64,000 nt of DNA from Flavobacterium sp. MC2016-06 (GCF_009711165.2 NZ_WMID02000019.1:59926-123925), one strand, 5' to 3'; numbered from the stretch's first letter, positions 36,762-45,624 are shown. Numbers and translations are program-made. The notes: generated from the letters alone by a model not told the origin.

Positions 36762-38018
36762 ATGACTTTTCAAAACCCAAAACAATTACTCCTTTCTATT
36801 CCAAAATGGATTCTCATTTGTGTTTTGATAGGCATTTTTTCTGGATCTGCATCTGCATTTTTTTTAGTTTCTTTAGAATGGGTTACACAATTTAGACTTC
36901 ACCACGATTGGATTATCTGGTTTTTACCAATTGGAGGATTTCTGGTGGGTTTCAGTTATTATTATTGGGGCGAATCTGTTGTAAAAGGCAATAATCTATT
37001 GCTGGAAGAATACGAAAATCCTCAGAAAGTAATTCCGTTTAAAATGGCACCGCTAGTACTTTTAGGGACTTTGCTCACTCATTTATTTGGAGGTTCTGCA
37101 GGTCGCGAAGGTACAGCTGTACAAATGGGAGGCGCAATTGCAGACCAATTTACCAAGTTTTTTAAATTAGACCATTCAGAAAGAAAAATTCTAATCATCC
37201 TCGGAATCAGTGCTGGTTTTGCTTCTGTTTTCGGAACTCCTCTAGCTGGAGCTATTTTTGCTTTAGAAGTTTTATATTTTAGCAAAATCAACTTCAAAAG
37301 CATTATTTTATCTTTCATAACCGCTTACGCAGCTTATTTTACGGTAGAATTTTGGCAGGTAAAACACACGCATTACAGTATTCCAGATGTTCCAGAAATT
37401 AACGTGACAAACTTATTTTATACGGTCATAATAAGCCTTTTATTCGGACTCGCTGCTTTATTATTTTCTAGAAGTACACATTTTTGGGGTTCCCTTTTTT
37501 CAAAAAACATCAAATATCCACCATTACGTCCGTTTATCGGCGGGATTTTTTTAGCTATCGCCATTGCAGGTTTTGGACTCACGAAATTCTCTGGATTAGG
37601 AGTTCCTGTAATTGTAGATTCCTTTTCAAATCCAAATCAATGGTACGATTTTCTGCTTAAAATTTTATTTACAGGTTTTACACTCGGAGCAGGTTTTAAA
37701 GGCGGCGAGGTAACACCGTTATTTTTCGTTGGTGCTACTTTAGGGAGTGCTTTATCACTTATAGTACCTATGCCTATTGCACTTTTAGCAGGAATGGGTT
37801 TTGTTGCCGTATTTTCTGGCGCAACCCACACTCCTATCGCCTGCACTATTATGGGTATGGAATTGTTTGGAATTGCTCCTGGATTTTTTATCGCTATTGC
37901 CTGTACAATTGCTTATTTTTCTTCGGGTTCTGTGGGGATTTATAAATCGCAGATTGTAAAAGGTGCAAAATATAAATTGTATCAAAAATTACAGAAAAAA
38001 GAACTGGAGATTTTATAA
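36762..38018 (+). CDS. CLC-family transporter, probable fluoride/proton antiporter (CLC-F type)
   Basis: 418 residues from the ATG at 36762 (MTFQNPKQLL); a longer frame from 36726 reads into the repeat arm. Multiple membrane spans and the CLC signature GGSAGREGTAVQMGG place Glu116 as the gating glutamate. Two positions depart from chloride CLCs in the way I associate with fluoride-exporting CLC-F/EriC-F proteins: GREGT replaces GREGP, and the usual GSGIP loop is replaced by a KGNNLLLEEY stretch (about 75-84). The later GGEVTPLFFVGATLG also fits. It would expel F- in exchange for H+ across the inner membrane. No fluoride riboswitch was found upstream. Confidence 0.75.
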   Translation: MTFQNPKQLLLSIPKWILICVLIGIFSGSASAFFLVSLEWVTQFRLHHDWIIWFLPIGGFLVGFSYYYWGESVVKGNNLLLEEYENPQKVIPFKMAPLVLLGTLLTHLFGGSAGREGTAVQMGGAIADQFTKFFKLDHSERKILIILGISAGFASVFGTPLAGAIFALEVLYFSKINFKSIILSFITAYAAYFTVEFWQVKHTHYSIPDVPEINVTNLFYTVIISLLFGLAALLFSRSTHFWGSLFSKNIKYPPLRPFIGGIFLAIAIAGFGLTKFSGLGVPVIVDSFSNPNQWYDFLLKILFTGFTLGAGFKGGEVTPLFFVGATLGSALSLIVPMPIALLAGMGFVAVFSGATHTPIACTIMGMELFGIAPGFFIAIACTIAYFSSGSVGIYKSQIVKGAKYKLYQKLQKKELEIL

Positions 38019-38089
38019 TTAAACATCAATTTTATAAACCTTTTTTTGTAGTATTGTTTTTCCTAATTTAACCCATAAACGATACTCAA

Positions 38090-39595
38090 ATGGCATTTGG
38101 ATTTCCTGCATTCCACGCTCAATTAATTCCATTAAATCATTTATCAAAATCTCAGTTTATTCAAATTGCAATTTATATCTCCAAAAAAATAAATTGGGCA
38201 ATACTATCATTTGATGAAGAGGAATTAACTGCGGTTTCTACAAACAATAAAAACACTTGGAACGAAACAATTTCTATTTCATTTGAAGATGAGAATACTG
38301 TCTTATTAAAAAGCGTCTCAAGTGGAAACCAAATTTACGATCGAGGCAGAAATAAAAAGCACACAGAAGCTTTCTCTAATCTTTTACATGATGCCTTACA
38401 AGATCTATCTCCTTTAAATTTAAAAGAAAACATAGCTATTGATGAGCTTAAAAAAGAAGAAAGGATTCTCTCTTTAGAAAATAAAACAGGTTCTGATACA
38501 ACAACAGAAATCTCTTCATTTTATTCTTTTTTTTCCATTTTTATACCGGTCAAAGATTACTTTGTTACTCCGATATTAATTAACCTCAATATTATAATTT
38601 TCCTGATACTGTTTTTTTCAGGTGTTAGTTTTTTTAATCCAAAAATTCAAGATTTAATAGATTGGGGCGCAAATTCTGGTCCGTTGACAACAAATGGCGA
38701 ATGGTGGAGATTACTTTCTGCTTGTTTTCTTCATAGCGGATTTTTTCATCTTCTCATAAATTGCATTGCTCTGGCATATGTCGGGTTGTTTTTAGAATCT
38801 TATATCAAGAAATCGGAATTTCTTATACTCTACATTTTATGTGGTATAACGGCTAATTTAGGCAGTTTGTATTGGAACAAAGATATTGTTAGCGCAGGAG
38901 CATCTGGAGCTATTTTTGGTATGTACGGAATTCTATTAATGGTTATCGTATTTAAAGTTTTAAAAAAGAAAATAAAACTAACACAAGCCGCTACAATTCT
39001 TATTCTAATCGCACTAAATATCGCTTACGGCTTTAGAGAAGGTGTAGATAGTGCTGCTCCGATTGTAGGTTTTGCTGTTGGAATTCTATCTGGCTTTATT
39101 CTTTCGATATTTAAACAAAAAAGAACGATCGCATTGATTCTTATTTCTACATCGGCCTCTGTAGCTGTTGTATGCTTGTTTATAAATTATAAAAATTCTC
39201 AAGTCTATATTTATCAAACCATGGAATATGAAAAAAGAATGCAGGAATTTGTAGACATGGAGAAAATGGCTTTGGAATCTTATAATACACAATACGGAAA
39301 TAATGTTTTGGAGACTAAAGAAAACATTTTATACATGCTTAAAGATCGAGGGATTTACTATTGGAATGAAAATGTTACACTAATCAGCGAGTTAGACAAA
39401 TTATATCTCCCGCAAGCTGTACACAAAAGAAATAGAGATATGCTAAAATATTGCAAATTGAGAATCTCTGTGTATGAACTAACATATAAAAAAATCAATG
39501 AAAACACCATCGAATATGATACAGAAATAATAGAGGCCAATGATGAAATAAGATCTTTACTAATCAAATTAAATCAATCTTATACGGACAGTTAA
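38090..39595 (+). CDS. Rhomboid-family membrane protein with altered catalytic dyad
   Basis: 501 residues. An N-terminal soluble domain of about 150 residues precedes the rhomboid core (about 155-345). The motif HSGFFHLLIN (215-224) and the serine motif GASGAIFG (Ser272) are intact. The last-helix motif, normally AH(I/L)GG, reads SAAPIVGFAVG (Pro324 in place of the catalytic His). A C-terminal extension of about 160 residues is charged and helical. Rhomboids cleave membrane proteins within the bilayer; without the His this one may be a pseudoprotease or use another residue. No operon partner is evident. Confidence 0.82.
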   Translation: MAFGFPAFHAQLIPLNHLSKSQFIQIAIYISKKINWAILSFDEEELTAVSTNNKNTWNETISISFEDENTVLLKSVSSGNQIYDRGRNKKHTEAFSNLLHDALQDLSPLNLKENIAIDELKKEERILSLENKTGSDTTTEISSFYSFFSIFIPVKDYFVTPILINLNIIIFLILFFSGVSFFNPKIQDLIDWGANSGPLTTNGEWWRLLSACFLHSGFFHLLINCIALAYVGLFLESYIKKSEFLILYILCGITANLGSLYWNKDIVSAGASGAIFGMYGILLMVIVFKVLKKKIKLTQAATILILIALNIAYGFREGVDSAAPIVGFAVGILSGFILSIFKQKRTIALILISTSASVAVVCLFINYKNSQVYIYQTMEYEKRMQEFVDMEKMALESYNTQYGNNVLETKENILYMLKDRGIYYWNENVTLISELDKLYLPQAVHKRNRDMLKYCKLRISVYELTYKKINENTIEYDTEIIEANDEIRSLLIKLNQSYTDS

Positions 39596-39637
39596 AATTA
39601 TTTATTCTTTTTTCAGACATTAAAAAGCTGTGAAAAT

Positions 39638-39668
39638 TTGTAATTAAATCCCATTTTTTTAATTACAA
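39638..39668 (+). terminator. Possible terminator after the rhomboid gene
   Basis: TTGTAATTAAA pairs with TTTAATTACAA around a 9-nt loop. The stem is AT-rich and the following T run is poor, so this is tentative. Confidence 0.35.
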
Positions 39669-39766
39669 CTTATAAAAAGTCACAATCTATAATTTATAAC
39701 TCATAACTTCCATTCCTAAAAGTGTGTTAATCTGTAAAATGATTTCAACATTACATTAAAAAAATG

Positions 39767-39774
39767 TAAATTCG
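39767..39774 (+). promoter_or_regulatory. Candidate -7 box of the nrnA-gldI operon
   Basis: TAAATTCG (one base from TAnnTTTG) ends 6 nt before the nrnA ATG, so the transcript may be nearly leaderless. No clear -33 TTG is seen. Confidence 0.35.
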
Positions 39775-39780
39775 CACACT

Positions 39781-40785
39781 ATGAAAATACAAGATATTCA
39801 AGCGATAGAGTTGCTTCTAGCAAGCCCAAAGAAAATCGCGATAATTCCGCATAGAGGTCCAGATGGTGATGCCATGGGCTCTACGCTAGGTTTATACCAT
39901 TTTTTATTAAAAAACAATCACCAGCCAACGGTAATTGCTCCTAATGATTTTCCTGATTTTTTAGCTTGGTTACCAGGTTCTGAAACGGTAAAAATATTTG
40001 AAAAAGACACCGAAAACTGTACCAGAATATTAGAAGAAGCTGAAATAGTTTTTACACTTGATTTTAATGCTTTTCATCGTACAGGCGAAATGGAACATAC
40101 TTTAGCAAAACTAACAGTTCCGTTTATAATGATCGATCATCACCAAAAACCAGATGATTATGCTACTTATATGTACTCCGATACTTCATTTGGATCTACT
40201 TGTGAGATGGTTTATAATTTCATTTCGTTTTTAGGCAAAAAAGAAGATATAGACAAAACAATCGCTACTTGCATATACACCGGGATTTTAACCGATTCTG
40301 GTTCGTTTCGCTTTCCTGGAACAACAGGAAATACACACCGTATTATTGCAGAATTAATAGATTTAGGTGTTGAAAACACGCAGATTCCTGTTCTTTTATT
40401 TGATAATAGTTCTTACAGCCGCTTGCAGTTATTAGGTCGCGCTTTGCAAAATATGAAAGTATTTGAAGCACATAAAACTTCTTATACTTCACTTACTCAG
40501 GACGAATTAGATTCTTTTAATTACATAAAAGGTGACACCGAAGGAATCGTTAATTACGGATTAAGTATAAAAGGTATTAATTTTACTGCTATTTTTATAG
40601 AAAATAAAGACGAGAAAATTATCAAGATTTCATTCCGTTCGCAAGGTGGTTTTGATGTCAATCAATTTGCAAGAGATCATTTTAACGGCGGAGGACATAG
40701 TAATGCCGCTGGCGGAAGATCTGAAATTTCAATGCAAGAAACCTTGAAAAAATTTGAAGATTTAGTAACTAAACTAAAAATATAA
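39781..40785 (+). CDS. nrnA: Bifunctional oligoribonuclease/PAP phosphatase NrnA-like (DHH/DHHA1)
   Basis: 334 residues. The DHH phosphoesterase motifs are in order: PHRGPDGDAMGS (about 23-34), the LDFNAFHR region (about 93-100), and DHH at 119-121. The C-terminal DHHA1 domain shows GGGHSNAAGG. The family degrades nanoRNA and converts 3'-phosphoadenosine 5'-phosphate to AMP. It is the first gene of a tight operon, 7 bp before gldI; the pairing of NrnA with GldI is typical of flavobacteria. Confidence 0.9.
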   Translation: MKIQDIQAIELLLASPKKIAIIPHRGPDGDAMGSTLGLYHFLLKNNHQPTVIAPNDFPDFLAWLPGSETVKIFEKDTENCTRILEEAEIVFTLDFNAFHRTGEMEHTLAKLTVPFIMIDHHQKPDDYATYMYSDTSFGSTCEMVYNFISFLGKKEDIDKTIATCIYTGILTDSGSFRFPGTTGNTHRIIAELIDLGVENTQIPVLLFDNSSYSRLQLLGRALQNMKVFEAHKTSYTSLTQDELDSFNYIKGDTEGIVNYGLSIKGINFTAIFIENKDEKIIKISFRSQGGFDVNQFARDHFNGGGHSNAAGGRSEISMQETLKKFEDLVTKLKI

Positions 40786-40792
40786 CCCCAAT

Positions 40793-41452
40793 ATGAACTA
40801 CCTAAAACTAAGCATTTATTCTTTGCTGTTTGCTGTTTTAATGGTTAGCTGTAAACATCATGAAGAAGCTAGAAGACCTATCTCTAGAACTTCTGGGACG
40901 TTTATGAAAAAATCGGCCGACCGTAACAAAAAATTAGTAGCCAACGAAGAAGATGTTATAAAGAAAATCATCAAAAGCAATCCAAAAATTAAGTATTACG
41001 CGACAAGAAAAGGATATTGGCTTTATTATGATGAAAAAAACACAACCGATCTTACAACTCCAAAAAAAGGCGATATCGCTTATTACAACTTAGAGATTAA
41101 AGATATAGACGGAAAAATTATCTACTCTGAAGCAGATCTTGGTCCGCAGACCTATTATGTAGACAAACAAGATATCATGATGGGATTACGTGATGGTATT
41201 AAATTAATGCATAAAAACGAAACAGTAACTTTCTTGTTTCCATCGCATATTGCTTACGGATATCATGGAGATAATGACAAAATTGGAACTAATCAATCCT
41301 TAATCTGTACAGTTACACTTCGCAATTTTGTTCCAGACGAGTCTCAAAAAACACCAGTAGCAGCAACAGCAGCAACTGGACAGACTCCAAAACCTGCAAC
41401 ACCAAAACCTGCTGCTGCAGTACAACCTAAAAAAGATACAATAACACCTTAA
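40793..41452 (+). CDS. gldI: Gliding-motility lipoprotein GldI, FKBP-type peptidyl-prolyl isomerase
   Basis: 219 residues. A lipoprotein signal ends at Cys20 (LMVSCKHHEE). The FKBP domain covers about residues 90-185 (KKGDIAYYNLEIKD, MMGLRDGIKLMHKNETVTFL, SHIAYGYHG). The tail is Ala/Pro/Lys-rich. GldI is one of the Gld lipoproteins needed for flavobacterial gliding and is thought to help fold exported motility or secretion proteins in the periplasm. Immediately downstream (19 bp) lies another isomerase gene, making a local periplasmic folding cluster. Confidence 0.92.
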   Translation: MNYLKLSIYSLLFAVLMVSCKHHEEARRPISRTSGTFMKKSADRNKKLVANEEDVIKKIIKSNPKIKYYATRKGYWLYYDEKNTTDLTTPKKGDIAYYNLEIKDIDGKIIYSEADLGPQTYYVDKQDIMMGLRDGIKLMHKNETVTFLFPSHIAYGYHGDNDKIGTNQSLICTVTLRNFVPDESQKTPVAATAATGQTPKPATPKPAAAVQPKKDTITP

Positions 41453-41471
41453 AAAAAAAACATTTCAAAAA

Positions 41472-42548
41472 ATGAAAAAGAGTATTTTATTATTACTACT
41501 AGCCGTTACCTCATTTTATTCTTGTAAAGAAGAACACAGTAATTTACCCGATGGTCTATATGCCGATATTGAAACCAACAAAGGACATATTATTGTAGAG
41601 CTTGATTACAAAAAAGCACCAATTACTGTAGCTAACTTTGTAACGCTTGCCGAAGGTAAAAACGAGTTTGTAACTCCAGAAAACCTTAAAAAGAAACCAT
41701 TTTATGATGGTTTAAAATTTCATAGAGTTATTGAAAATTTTATGATTCAATCTGGTGATCCGTTAGGAACTGGTTCTGGTGATACTGGATACAAATTTAA
41801 AGATGAATTCTCTGATTTAAAATTTGACAAAGGTGGTGTTTTAGCAATGGCAAATAATGGTCCTGGAACAAACAGCAGCCAATTTTTTATTACGCATGTT
41901 GAGACTCCATGGTTAGACGGAAAACATACTATTTTTGGACACGTTGTTGAAAAAGGACAAGAGGTTGTAAATAAAGTTATTCAAGGTGATAACATCGTTG
42001 CGGTAACTATTATTAGAAATGGTGAAGCTGCTAAAAAGTTTGATGCTGTAAAAGTATTTCATGATTATTTTTCAGAAATCGCAAAAGAACAAAGTAAATA
42101 TGCTGACGTACAAAAAGAGAAAGTCGCTTATTACGCTTCTCTTAAACCTAAAGCTACCAAAACTACTAGTGGTTTAGAATTTGTAATTACAGAAAAAGGA
42201 ACTGGTAAAAAACCAGCTGTAGGAACACAATTATACATACATTATGCAGGTTTCTTAGAAAATGGAACTTTATTTGACACAAGCATTGTAGATGTTGCTA
42301 AAACTTTTGGAAAATATGATCCAGCAAGAGAACAAGGAAACGGATATCAGCCAATTCCATTTACAGCTGGTCGTAAAGACGGTATGATTCCTGGATTTAT
42401 TGAAGGAATCGAGCAGCTTTCATTTGGAGATAAAGCAGTTCTTTTTATCCCATCGCATTTAGCTTATGGAGAAACAGGTGCAGGAGGTGTAATTCCGCCA
42501 AATGCAAACATTATTTTTGAAGTTCAATTATTAGAAAAACCACAATAG
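41472..42548 (+). CDS. Dual-family immunophilin: cyclophilin-FKBP fusion lipoprotein
   Basis: 358 residues. A lipoprotein signal ends at Cys18. An N-terminal cyclophilin domain (about 28-195) keeps FHRVI, MIQSGDP, NSSQFFIT and the PWLDGKHTIFG tryptophan. A C-terminal FKBP domain (about 240-357) has IHYAGFLENGTLFD, the GFIEGIEQL segment and HLAYGETGAGGVIPPNA. Both are prolyl isomerases, normally separate proteins. It is encoded just after gldI, so a periplasmic or surface folding role is likely. A second, similar fusion follows 47 bp downstream. Confidence 0.92.
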   Translation: MKKSILLLLLAVTSFYSCKEEHSNLPDGLYADIETNKGHIIVELDYKKAPITVANFVTLAEGKNEFVTPENLKKKPFYDGLKFHRVIENFMIQSGDPLGTGSGDTGYKFKDEFSDLKFDKGGVLAMANNGPGTNSSQFFITHVETPWLDGKHTIFGHVVEKGQEVVNKVIQGDNIVAVTIIRNGEAAKKFDAVKVFHDYFSEIAKEQSKYADVQKEKVAYYASLKPKATKTTSGLEFVITEKGTGKKPAVGTQLYIHYAGFLENGTLFDTSIVDVAKTFGKYDPAREQGNGYQPIPFTAGRKDGMIPGFIEGIEQLSFGDKAVLFIPSHLAYGETGAGGVIPPNANIIFEVQLLEKPQ

Positions 42549-42595
42549 TCTTATAGAGACGAAAAACGGATTAATAGACCTAAATTAGAAACACA

Positions 42596-43738
42596 ATGAA
42601 ATTTAAATTTCTATTTTTATTTTGTTTGGCTATCGTAAATATCCAAGCACAAACGACAAAAAAAACGGTTGCAAAACCTGTTGGAAAACCGAAAACTGCA
42701 ACTACAAAAACAGCTCCAGCAGCTAATCCTAACGAAGGAATTTTTGCTACAATCTCTACCACAAAAGGTGATATTGTGGTGTCTTTAGAATATGTAAAAG
42801 CTCCTGTAACAGTGGCTAACTTTATCTCTTTGGCAGAAGGAACAAGTCCTTATGTAACTGTAAAGAGCCTTAAAGGAAAACCATTTTACGATGGATTAAA
42901 ATTTCATAGAGTTATCAATGATTTTATGATTCAAGGTGGTGATCCAGACGGAAACGGCTCTGGTGGTCCTGGCTATTCTTTTAAAGATGAATTTGTAGAA
43001 GAATTAAAATTTGAAAAAGGCGGTGTATTAGCAATGGCTAACTCTGGTCCTGCTACAAACGGAAGCCAATTTTTTATTACTCATAAAGATACACCTTGGT
43101 TAAACGGAAAACATACTATTTTTGGTCACGTAGTTTCTGGAATGGACAATGTAAATAAAATTGTTCAAGATGATATTATGACAAAAATTACCATTACACG
43201 CAAAGGTGCTGCTGCAAAGAAATTTGATGCTGTAAAAGTTTTTAGTGATGATGTAAAAAAACAAGAAGCTAAAAAAGACGAATCAAAAAAAATAGCTACT
43301 ACAAAAGCCGCTTATTTTACGGCTACAAAAGCTAAAGCAAATACAACAGCTTCTGGTTTACAATATGTAATTACAGAAAAAGGATCAGGAGTAAAATCTG
43401 CTGAAGGATCTACAATCTATTTCCACTATGCAGGTTATTTTGAAGATGGAAATCTTTTTGACAGCAGTATTGCAGAAGTTGCAAAAACATACGGTAAATA
43501 TGACGCTAATAGAGACGCTCAAAAAGGATATCAAGCATTTCCGTTTACTGTTGGTAAAAAAGACGGAATGATTCCTGGATTCCTAGAAGCTTTAGATATG
43601 ATGACAGACGGGGAAAAAGCTATTTTCTTTCTTCCTTCTAATTTAGCTTATGGACCACAAGGCGCTGGAGGTGTAATTCCACCAAATACAACTTTAGTAT
43701 TTGAAATTGAAACTTATAAAAATCAACCCGTGAAATAA
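42596..43738 (+). CDS. Dual-family immunophilin: cyclophilin-FKBP fusion, secreted paralogue
   Basis: 380 residues. It has the same architecture as the preceding gene: cyclophilin at about 45-215 (FHRVINDFMIQGGDP, NGSQFFITH, PWLNGKHTIFG) and FKBP at about 255-378 (FHYAGYFEDGNLFD, NLAYGPQGAGGVIPPNT). The N-terminus differs: a signal peptidase I-type signal (ending NIQAQ) and a Lys/Thr/Ala-rich linker, so it is free in the periplasm rather than lipid-anchored. The pair looks like a tandem duplication within the gldI operon. A terminator follows at 43769. Confidence 0.92.
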   Translation: MKFKFLFLFCLAIVNIQAQTTKKTVAKPVGKPKTATTKTAPAANPNEGIFATISTTKGDIVVSLEYVKAPVTVANFISLAEGTSPYVTVKSLKGKPFYDGLKFHRVINDFMIQGGDPDGNGSGGPGYSFKDEFVEELKFEKGGVLAMANSGPATNGSQFFITHKDTPWLNGKHTIFGHVVSGMDNVNKIVQDDIMTKITITRKGAAAKKFDAVKVFSDDVKKQEAKKDESKKIATTKAAYFTATKAKANTTASGLQYVITEKGSGVKSAEGSTIYFHYAGYFEDGNLFDSSIAEVAKTYGKYDANRDAQKGYQAFPFTVGKKDGMIPGFLEALDMMTDGEKAIFFLPSNLAYGPQGAGGVIPPNTTLVFEIETYKNQPVK

Positions 43739-43768
43739 TTATTTCTGATTGATTTTTTTAAATAAAAA

Positions 43769-43808
43769 CAAAACCATCAAGATGTATTTTTTGATGGTTT
43801 TGTTTTTT
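43769..43808 (+). terminator. Terminator of the nrnA-gldI operon
   Basis: CAAAACCATCAA pairs with TTGATGGTTTTG, followed by a T run. A 29-nt block of it (43773-43801) recurs exactly at 44547-44575 after the next gene. The rest of the 386-bp gap holds only the XRE gene promoter. Confidence 0.92.
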
Positions 43809-44088
43809 ATTTTCTTTTTTATTTAATGTAATTTATAAAAAAGAACTATTTTTTTTACATAGCCAACTTATGTGTATTTTAAATAAGTGAAATGCCTGTT
43901 TTTACCTTACAAAACCTATGTTTCTATGTGTTGAAAATAATTAGACAAATAAAACCTTTAATCTAAATAATTAAATTTTATTTTTTTTCGAATGATAATT
44001 CGTACTTTTATTTTTCATTTATAATCAAGTAAAAATTCAAAATTCTATTTTCTGTATCGTACAGAAGAAATTATGTTTTTTACCAATA

Positions 44089-44120
44089 TTGTATTTTTTT
44101 ATTCATTATTATTATCTTTG
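44089..44120 (+). promoter_or_regulatory. Promoter of the XRE regulator gene
   Basis: TTG (44089-44091), a 21-nt spacer and an exact TATCTTTG (44113-44120) form a near-ideal Bacteroidota promoter. The box ends 4 nt before the ATG at 44125, so the mRNA is predicted to start at or beside the start codon. Confidence 0.7.
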
Positions 44121-44124
44121 ATGT

Positions 44125-44520
44125 ATGAGCACAGTAACAAGACCAAATCATATAGGGCGAAAAATCAGCCGTATAAGAGAACTTAAAGACATGAAGCAGG
44201 AAGCATTGGCGCAAGCTTTAGGAATATCCCAACAAACAATTTCTACTATAGAGAACAGCGAAACTGTTGACGAAGAAAAACTTAAAGAAGTGGCAAAGGC
44301 TCTTGGCGTAACTGTAGAAGCTATCGAAAATTTTACAGAAGAAAATATGATCACTTATTTTAATACTTTTAATGATAATAGCAACGGATGGGGAACTGGA
44401 ACATTTAATTATGAATGTAATTTTAATCCATTAGATAAAGTAGTAGAACTTTATGAGCGTTTAGTACAAGCTGAAAAAGATAAAAACGAATATCTAGAAA
44501 ACATAATAAAAGGTAAATAG
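44125..44520 (+). CDS. XRE-family helix-turn-helix regulator
   Basis: 131 residues. The Cro/C1 helix-turn-helix occupies about residues 11-66 (KISRIRELKDMKQEALAQAL, then GISQQTISTIENS). The C-terminal ~55 residues carry a GWGTGTFNYECNFNP stretch and a predicted helix (LDKVVELYERLVQAEKDK) likely for dimerisation. Its target is unknown; no partner toxin, restriction or phage gene adjoins it. It is bracketed by two terminators that share 29 identical bases, so it is an isolated transcription unit. The predicted transcript is leaderless. Confidence 0.88.
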   Translation: MSTVTRPNHIGRKISRIRELKDMKQEALAQALGISQQTISTIENSETVDEEKLKEVAKALGVTVEAIENFTEENMITYFNTFNDNSNGWGTGTFNYECNFNPLDKVVELYERLVQAEKDKNEYLENIIKGK

Positions 44521-44546
44521 CTATTTTTTTTTAAGATATAAATCAG

Positions 44547-44579
44547 ACCATCAAGATGTATTTTTTGATGGTTTTTTTA
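44547..44579 (+). terminator. Terminator of the XRE regulator gene
   Basis: ACCATCAA pairs with TTGATGGT, followed by a T run. The sequence 44547-44575 is identical to 43773-43801. Confidence 0.88.
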
Positions 44580-44659
44580 TTGCCAGATTCTATCAAATCA
44601 ATAATTTAAGCGTTAATTAAAATCTTAAAATTGTTATAAAACCAAGTTTATTGAGCTTT

Positions 44660-44694
44660 TTGTATTAAATCATAAACAAAATAACTTACCTTTG
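44660..44694 (+). promoter_or_regulatory. Promoter of the DMT permease gene
   Basis: TACCTTTG (44687-44694) is an exact -7 box 33 nt before the ATG. A TTG lies at 44660-44662, with a rather long 24-nt spacer. Confidence 0.55.
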
Positions 44695-44727
44695 CCGGCT
44701 TGAATTTTTTAAACTAAATAAGTTAAG

Positions 44728-45624
44728 ATGTTACAAAACAAAGTATTAAAAGGAGTCTTTTTGGTTGCATTAGGTGCTACAACTTACGGAATGTTAGCCA
44801 CTTTTGTAAAAATTGCCTACTCAGAAGGATATACAACTGCAGAGGTTACAACGTCTCAATTTGTATTAGGAATACTTGGTATCTTGCTTATTAACGCATT
44901 TCAGAAAATAAAAAACAAACAAAATGTTGTAAAAGCTACGTCAAAAAACATCTTTAGTTTAATGACTGCTGGAACTTCTTTAGGAATGACGAGTTTATTC
45001 TATTATCTGGCTGTAAAATATATTCCTGTTTCTATTGGTATTGTTTTGTTAATGCAGACCGTTTGGATGGGTGTTTTACTTGAAATGATTTTAGAGAAAA
45101 AATTACCTTCTAAACAAAAAGTATTTGCTGTTTTTATTGTTCTTATCGGGACAGTTTTGGCAACAAACATAATTCACAATGACATTAAACTAGATTGGCG
45201 AGGTCTTGCCTGGGGAATTATGGCAGCAGCTTCTTTTACCACTACAATGTTTACGGCAAATCGTGTAGCTACAGAAATATCTTCTGCTCAACGTAGTTTG
45301 TATATGCTTTTGGGTGGCGCTGTAATTGTTTTTTCTTTTGCATTTGCGACGCAGGTTACGCCTTTTAATCTTGAAATTTTCATGAAATGGGGAATTGTAT
45401 TAGCGCTCTTCGGAACGATTATTCCTCCTTTATTAATGAATGCTGGTTTTCCTCTTACTGGAATTGGATTAGGAAGTATTGTTTCTGCACTAGAACTTCC
45501 TGTTTCTGTTACAATGGCTTACGTTTTATTAAACGAAAAAGTAATCTTTACACAATGGGTTGGAATTGTATTAATCATTCTAGCCATAATTATTATGAAT
45601 GTAAATTTCAAGCGTAAAAACTAG
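44728..45624 (+). CDS. EamA-family DMT transporter
   Basis: 298 residues with about ten hydrophobic spans arranged as two EamA repeats (about 5-140 and 155-293), the drug/metabolite transporter layout. Charged loops such as EKKLPSKQKVF between spans and the conserved ending of the second repeat (NEKVIFTQWVGIVLIILAII) fit. It is an inner-membrane exporter or permease of unknown substrate. It has its own promoter and is followed 85 bp later by the DoxX-like gene on the same strand. Confidence 0.88.
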   Translation: MLQNKVLKGVFLVALGATTYGMLATFVKIAYSEGYTTAEVTTSQFVLGILGILLINAFQKIKNKQNVVKATSKNIFSLMTAGTSLGMTSLFYYLAVKYIPVSIGIVLLMQTVWMGVLLEMILEKKLPSKQKVFAVFIVLIGTVLATNIIHNDIKLDWRGLAWGIMAAASFTTTMFTANRVATEISSAQRSLYMLLGGAVIVFSFAFATQVTPFNLEIFMKWGIVLALFGTIIPPLLMNAGFPLTGIGLGSIVSALELPVSVTMAYVLLNEKVIFTQWVGIVLIILAIIIMNVNFKRKN

